NCBI GenBank assembly: GCA_037576195.1
Contig: CM075102.1
Coordinates: forward strand, 6,820,001-6,884,000
Direction of reading: 5' to 3'
Length of the DNA stretch: 64,000 nucleotides
Source of the DNA: Phytoseiulus persimilis
Lineage: Eukaryota > Arthropoda > Arachnida > Mesostigmata > Phytoseiidae
The notes beneath the pieces were generated by a model. That model worked only from the letters and a program-made list of their open reading frames with translations, had not been told where the DNA came from and ran no database searches. Positions 63,480 to 64,000 of this stretch are shown piece by piece. The translations under genes and the position numbers were made by a program. How positions within the stretch are numbered: position 1 is the first letter of the stretch; every line of letters begins with the position of its first letter.

Positions 63480-64000
63480 GTTGTCAGTATGGCAACAGCA
63501 ACAGCGGTCAGCACGCTGGAAACCGGCACAGCACCGACTACATCCAGTTCAGCTCTTTTGGGTTCAGCCGAAGACGCGCAGTCAGAGACCGCCGACAGGT
63601 CAGCATTCCATGAGGAAATCAAAGCCGACCTGCAGCTTCTGTGGTCAACAGAATTGCTGGGGATCGAAGATCCAGGCCAGGAGTCGGGCGACGCGGTCGA
63701 GGCAGAACTACAGAATTTTTTCAAAAATAATCTGGAGAAGCTAGAAGAAGGCCGATACATGGTCAGTCTCCCTTTTAAGGAGAATCTGAGAGCGCTGGGG
63801 GACAACGAGAATATCGCGCGAGGCAGCTCAAAGAGATTTCTACTCAAGGCTTCCAAAGACAGAGAACTCCTCGCGGCAGTGGACGAAGAGATGAGTCGGT
63901 ACATAGGGAAAGGCTACGCGGAATTAGCATCACCGAAAAGGCCAGGCGAACTAGTTCATTATCTTCCGATTCTGCCGGTGGTCAAGAGAGACCCAGAGAA
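63480..64000 (+). CDS. BEL 2 reverse-transcriptase start (cut by window end)
   Basis: A plus-strand frame reads ADLQLLWSTELLGIEDPGQE, NLEKLEEGRYMVSLPFKENL, DEEMSRYIGKGYAELASPKRPGELVHYLPILPVV. This is the characteristic entry of BEL/Pao RT (WE.E.LGI, LPFK, HYLPH-like). It is open to the last base, and the palm lies beyond the window. Confidence 0.78.

Larger units (their letters stand above)
60499..64000 (+). mobile_element. BEL/Pao retrotransposon 2 (cut by window end)
   Basis: LTR, primer-binding region, gag with three zinc knuckles, protease with an intact D-S-G, and the start of reverse transcriptase. Two insertions interrupt it: a 158-bp hAT MITE (62156-62313) and a fragment related to the copia antisense gene A (about 62760-63360). 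Otherwise the frames are well kept, so it is younger than BEL 1. Confidence 0.82.

Overview
The window is eukaryotic nuclear DNA, almost certainly from an arthropod, with a mite or tick as a weak guess. The evidence is short GT-AG introns of about 80-120 bp, TATA and AATAAA signals, and a mix of BEL/Pao, Ty1/copia, Ty3/gypsy, non-LTR, Tc1/mariner, hAT and MULE elements. No conserved host housekeeping gene is recognised. The window reads as a graveyard of transposons nested in one another.

Layout. 0-5 kb: an Ulp1/SENP SUMO-protease gene cut by the window edge, an intron-containing MULE transposase on the same strand, and two unassigned coding-like stretches. 5.2-9.5 kb: an endonuclease-type non-LTR retrotransposon on the minus strand. 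11.4-33 kb: a decayed BEL/Pao element (plus strand). Its gag is split at 13.46/28.09 kb by a large Ty1/copia element (copia 1, minus strand, 345-347 bp LTRs, near-matching 5-bp target duplication). The copia 1 pol is itself split by an apparently intact Ty3/gypsy element (20.53-25.01 kb, identical 182-bp LTRs, TSD ATCAA). 33-35 kb: a GC-rich unknown coding stretch and an intact-looking DD34E Tc1 transposase. 35.3-42 kb: BEL-type LTRs, a decayed ZBED-like hAT transposase, a 2.43-kb tandem duplication, a hAT-type MITE and a 44-46-bp minisatellite. 42.3-57 kb: a second copia region. Copia 3 (plus strand) contains a solo LTR of the copia 1 family and a mariner inserted at TA. Copia 2 sits inside that mariner, and a 583-bp deleted hAT sits inside copia 2. 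58-60.5 kb: a gypsy element whose reverse-transcriptase core was removed in frame. 60.5-64 kb: a second BEL/Pao element, invaded by a 158-bp hAT MITE and by a fragment related to the copia antisense gene.

The most unusual content is in the copia elements. Downstream of gag-pol, copia 1 and copia 3 carry a short sense ORF for a secreted or membrane glycoprotein (signal peptide, eight-cysteine ectodomain, membrane segment, conserved tail). Facing it tail-to-tail on the opposite strand are genes for predicted single-pass type II membrane proteins. Four of these antisense genes share one design: a cytosolic N-terminus (a long coiled coil in two of them), one membrane segment, and a phase-1 intron at the end of that segment. 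In several, a Ser/Thr-rich stalk and a cysteine-containing C-terminal domain follow. In copia 1 and copia 2 the antisense gene lies between the two LTRs, so it is part of the element. I know of no described animal copia element with this organisation.
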